Shown in pieces: positions 61,980 to 64,000 of a stretch of 64,000 bases of DNA (position 1 is the first letter of the stretch; each line of letters opens with the position of its first letter). A model generated the notes under the pieces. It saw only the letters and a program-made list of their open reading frames with translations. It did not search any database and was not told where the DNA came from. Source of the DNA: Vibrio sinus. GTDB taxonomy: Bacteria; Pseudomonadota; Gammaproteobacteria; Enterobacterales; Vibrionaceae. The position numbers and the translations under genes were made by a program. The stretch covers positions 186,001 to 250,000 of the forward strand of contig NZ_JAMKMR010000003.1 in NCBI RefSeq assembly GCF_023634645.1, given 5' to 3'.

Positions 61980-62798
61980 GTGAATTCGGGTGTTGAATTG
62001 TATAAGCCGTTTCAGCCTACGCTAACGAGCTCGGGTTTAAAAAGCTTTGGGTTGTCGATACAACAGGTACAGCCATCAAGAGCACTTCGAGGTGTGGTAC
62101 ATTCGTACTTGCAGGTAAACACAACCAAGCCAACACCTTACCCAGTCATTCCAGATGGCACCCAGGCATTTTTTATATCACCAATCGGAGTTAAGGTTGG
62201 GATCATGAATAAACGCGCATTTGACCTACAGTTACTAGAAGGCGGGGTGTATTTCGGGGTTCAGTTTAAGCCTGGAGCGCTACGTTGTTTTTTTGATGTA
62301 GATCTGTCCGAGTTCTCGGAGCAAATAGTAAACAGCAAGCAATTTGTTTTCTCACACTTTGAAGACCTTTGTGCCGCCATTTATCGAACTAACCACTTTT
62401 ATGAACGGGCATCTATTTGCGAAAATTGGTTGTTGAAAAAGTATACATCAAAGCTCTCGGTGAAATTTAATCATGCACTTTCTTTGATATATAAGTCGTG
62501 CGGAACAAATAAAATTAGCGCATTGGCTAATGATGTTGGTTGTACCAGCCGACATTTGAGTCGCCTATTTCAATTGTATACCGGGCTGAGCCCAAAATCC
62601 TTTATGCAAACGATTAGGCTACAACATGCTTGCAAACAATTACACCTTTTACGAACCAGCTCCTCAAGTATGGCATTAGAACTGGGCTATTATGACCAAT
62701 CTCATCTGTTAAAAGATTTCAAAAAACATTTTTCATGCAGCCCAAATCGCTTTTTTAACCGTTTTGGGTCCGATTTTTACAATAGTATCCAAACGTAA
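61980..62798 (+). CDS. AraC-family transcriptional regulator
   Basis: 272 residues from GTG 61980 with GAGG 7 bases before it. The C-terminal double helix-turn-helix is clear: NKISALANDVGCTSRHLSRL, LSPKSFMQTIRLQHACKQLH, then SMALELGYYDQSHLLKDFKK. The N-terminal domain (YPVIPDGTQAFFISPIG, FGVQFKPGALRCFF) is a cupin-like effector domain of the DUF6597 kind. It sits 38 bases before the FabA paralogue and may control it. Confidence 0.88.
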   Translation: MNSGVELYKPFQPTLTSSGLKSFGLSIQQVQPSRALRGVVHSYLQVNTTKPTPYPVIPDGTQAFFISPIGVKVGIMNKRAFDLQLLEGGVYFGVQFKPGALRCFFDVDLSEFSEQIVNSKQFVFSHFEDLCAAIYRTNHFYERASICENWLLKKYTSKLSVKFNHALSLIYKSCGTNKISALANDVGCTSRHLSRLFQLYTGLSPKSFMQTIRLQHACKQLHLLRTSSSSMALELGYYDQSHLLKDFKKHFSCSPNRFFNRFGSDFYNSIQT

Positions 62799-62836
62799 TC
62801 TGCAAAACTGTCCTCCTACAAGTAATGGAGGTAACG

Positions 62837-63328
62837 ATGCAGTTTTCGAATCAAGAAATTTTGTCTATGTCCAACGGTGACTTTTTTGGCTTGGGTAACG
62901 CCCAGCTACCTAACTCTTCAATGCTAATGGTGGATAAGGTGAGCCATATTTCCAATAGTGGAGGGCTTTTTGGAAAAGGTTCAATCGATGCGGAGTTAAA
63001 AATAGACCCTCAACATTGGTTTTTTGATTGTCATTTTAAGGGAGATCCGGTGATGCCCGGTTGTTTGGGGATTGACGCTTTGTGGCAGTTATTAGGTGTC
63101 TTCTTAGGGTGGTCTGGATTGCCAGGAAAAGGCCGCGCCTTAGGAGTAGGCAAGGTGAAATTTTCCGGGCAAATATACCCTGACGCAGGCCAAATTCAAT
63201 ATCGGCTAGATATTAAACGTGTTTTTACAAAGCCAATGCCGTTAGGAATCGCCGATGGGCAGGTGATCCATAAAGGCAATGTTATTTATCAAGCAATAGA
63301 CCTTAAAGTTGGGCTTATTAAGGGATAA
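62837..63328 (+). CDS. FabA-like 3-hydroxyacyl-ACP dehydratase paralogue
   Basis: 163 residues from ATG 62837, chosen over ATG 62825 because GGAGG then lies 5 bases before it. The FabA active site is intact: WFFDCHFKGDPVMPGCLGID with catalytic His66, and Asp80 in GIDALWQ. KGRALGVGKVKFSGQ and ADGQVIHKGNVIYQAIDLKV also match. FabA dehydrates 3-hydroxydecanoyl-ACP and isomerises it to the cis-3 product. It is divergent enough from textbook FabA to be a second copy, with an AraC regulator beside it and no fab partners. Confidence 0.85.
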   Translation: MQFSNQEILSMSNGDFFGLGNAQLPNSSMLMVDKVSHISNSGGLFGKGSIDAELKIDPQHWFFDCHFKGDPVMPGCLGIDALWQLLGVFLGWSGLPGKGRALGVGKVKFSGQIYPDAGQIQYRLDIKRVFTKPMPLGIADGQVIHKGNVIYQAIDLKVGLIKG

Positions 63329-63459
63329 CCAACTCTAAAAAGTTAAGAGAAATCAAAAGGACATACACCATAAACACACTGAGGGAATGCTTAACACTCT
63401 CTGCTTTAAGGAAAAAGCGATCAATCACTAATGTTCGCCAACCGATAGGTGAGGGTGTT

Positions 63460-63981
63460 TTATGCGAATCTTTTCCAAGGGCCGCGGACAATGGCATACA
63501 GGGCGTAGGCATTGAGTAGGGTGAAAAAGAAACTAACGACGCTAAATCCGGTGTAATAGTTTGCCAGAACGCCAAGAAGCATACTGACATAAACGCCGTA
63601 AACCCCCCATTTTCGCCAGTACCACATACCAAGGCATCCGATAATATTGATTGCGGAGAGTAGGCTATAGATAACTAGCATGCTGGTAGGAATGACAAAA
63701 GGTGTGCTATCGAGCTGTTGTAGTTGGTGGATCACCTGATTGGGGTTTACGCCCATATTCAAGAATAACCCATAGAAACTCGCCATGGTCGATTCCATCA
63801 TTTGTGAAGCAAGCAACACTTGGTTTTGGACCCAATGAAGGAGCGGGGTAGACTCGACAGCAAGCCCAATAACAACAACCGATGACAGAATAGATAGCCA
63901 TACATAGCTAGCAATCCAAAAACCATGACTGGGAGCGGCAACGCTTTCCTTCGCTAGATTCGGTTGTTGAGTTGACTGCAT
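63460..63981 (-). CDS. hypothetical inner-membrane protein
   Basis: 173 residues with about four membrane helices (WIASYVWLSILSSVVVIGLA, LVIYSLLSAINIIGCLGMWY, GVYGVYVSMLLGVLANYY, FFFTLLNAYALYAIV). The start is ATG 63981, close to the window edge. The family is not recognised. The short gap to the FabA-like gene (63329-63459) holds no clear feature. Confidence 0.65.
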   Translation of the reverse strand: MQSTQQPNLAKESVAAPSHGFWIASYVWLSILSSVVVIGLAVESTPLLHWVQNQVLLASQMMESTMASFYGLFLNMGVNPNQVIHQLQQLDSTPFVIPTSMLVIYSLLSAINIIGCLGMWYWRKWGVYGVYVSMLLGVLANYYTGFSVVSFFFTLLNAYALYAIVRGPWKRFA

Positions 63982-64000
63982 AGAGACAAAGCCTTTAATT

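Noticed and set aside
1..64000. CRISPR arrays, tRNA or rRNA genes, insertion sequences, integrases
   Set aside because: Looked for by eye; none seen. The only large repeat is the precursor duplication at 34.9-37.6 kb.

Overview
The window looks like chromosomal DNA of a marine gammaproteobacterium, most likely Vibrionaceae. The signs are the moderate-to-low GC, many small periplasmic SBP_bac_3 sensors, a CHASE-GGDEF protein, a dCache-type chemoreceptor, a fused NuoCD and FabA-type sequences. This placement is inferred from gene content and remembered family sequences, not from a search. No rRNA, tRNA, CRISPR array, insertion sequence or integrase was seen.

Layout. 1-3.6 kb: a truncated unknown gene, a LysR regulator, a Dabb-domain protein with a 34-codon ORF behind it, and a CHASE-GGDEF diguanylate cyclase. 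3.7-16.3 kb: a myo-inositol catabolic locus. A sugar-porter gene diverges from a long operon encoding IolE, IolD, a Gfo/Idh/MocA dehydrogenase, IolC, an IolB paralogue, an IolJ-type aldolase, an RpiR regulator, an IolI-like epimerase, a second IolB and IolG. Three near-identical 18-bp palindromes lie in the divergent promoter region. No iolA is present. 16.4-23.6 kb: two SBP_bac_3 proteins, an alpha/beta hydrolase, a small zinc-ribbon protein, a chemoreceptor, a secreted EndoH-like GH18 protein and a small unknown protein.

23.6-37.6 kb, minus strand: the most unusual part of the window, a ribosomal peptide (RiPP) cluster. Three paralogous precursor genes precede a tightly overlapping operon for a YcaO cyclodehydratase, an E1/ThiF-like protein, a fused RRE-E1-nitroreductase protein, a second nitroreductase, a split LanB dehydratase (glutamylation and elimination halves), an unrecognised TPR-like protein and an MFS exporter. 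This enzyme set predicts a peptide with thiazole/oxazole rings plus dehydroamino acids, and there is no lanthionine cyclase. The Ser/Thr/Cys-rich segment sits near the N-terminus of each precursor and is followed by about 60 residues, so these peptides appear to have a long follower. Two of the precursors lie in a 1.3-kb tandem duplication that also carries about 0.9 kb of AT-rich non-coding DNA with conserved hairpins and a terminator. A LysR gene is divergent to the cluster.

38.6-46.2 kb: a small membrane protein and a three-HMA-domain CopA, transcribed divergently from two 19-bp-spacer CueR-type promoters; two more SBP_bac_3 proteins; a polytopic membrane protein with an internal repeat; and a ketopantoate-reductase-like protein. 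46.2-61.3 kb: a complete nuoA-N operon for proton-pumping complex I, preceded by two overlapping inverted repeats and closed by a strong terminator. Its NuoCD has Asp where the quinone-site His is normally found. 61.5-64 kb: an unknown protein, an AraC regulator beside a FabA paralogue, and a membrane protein.
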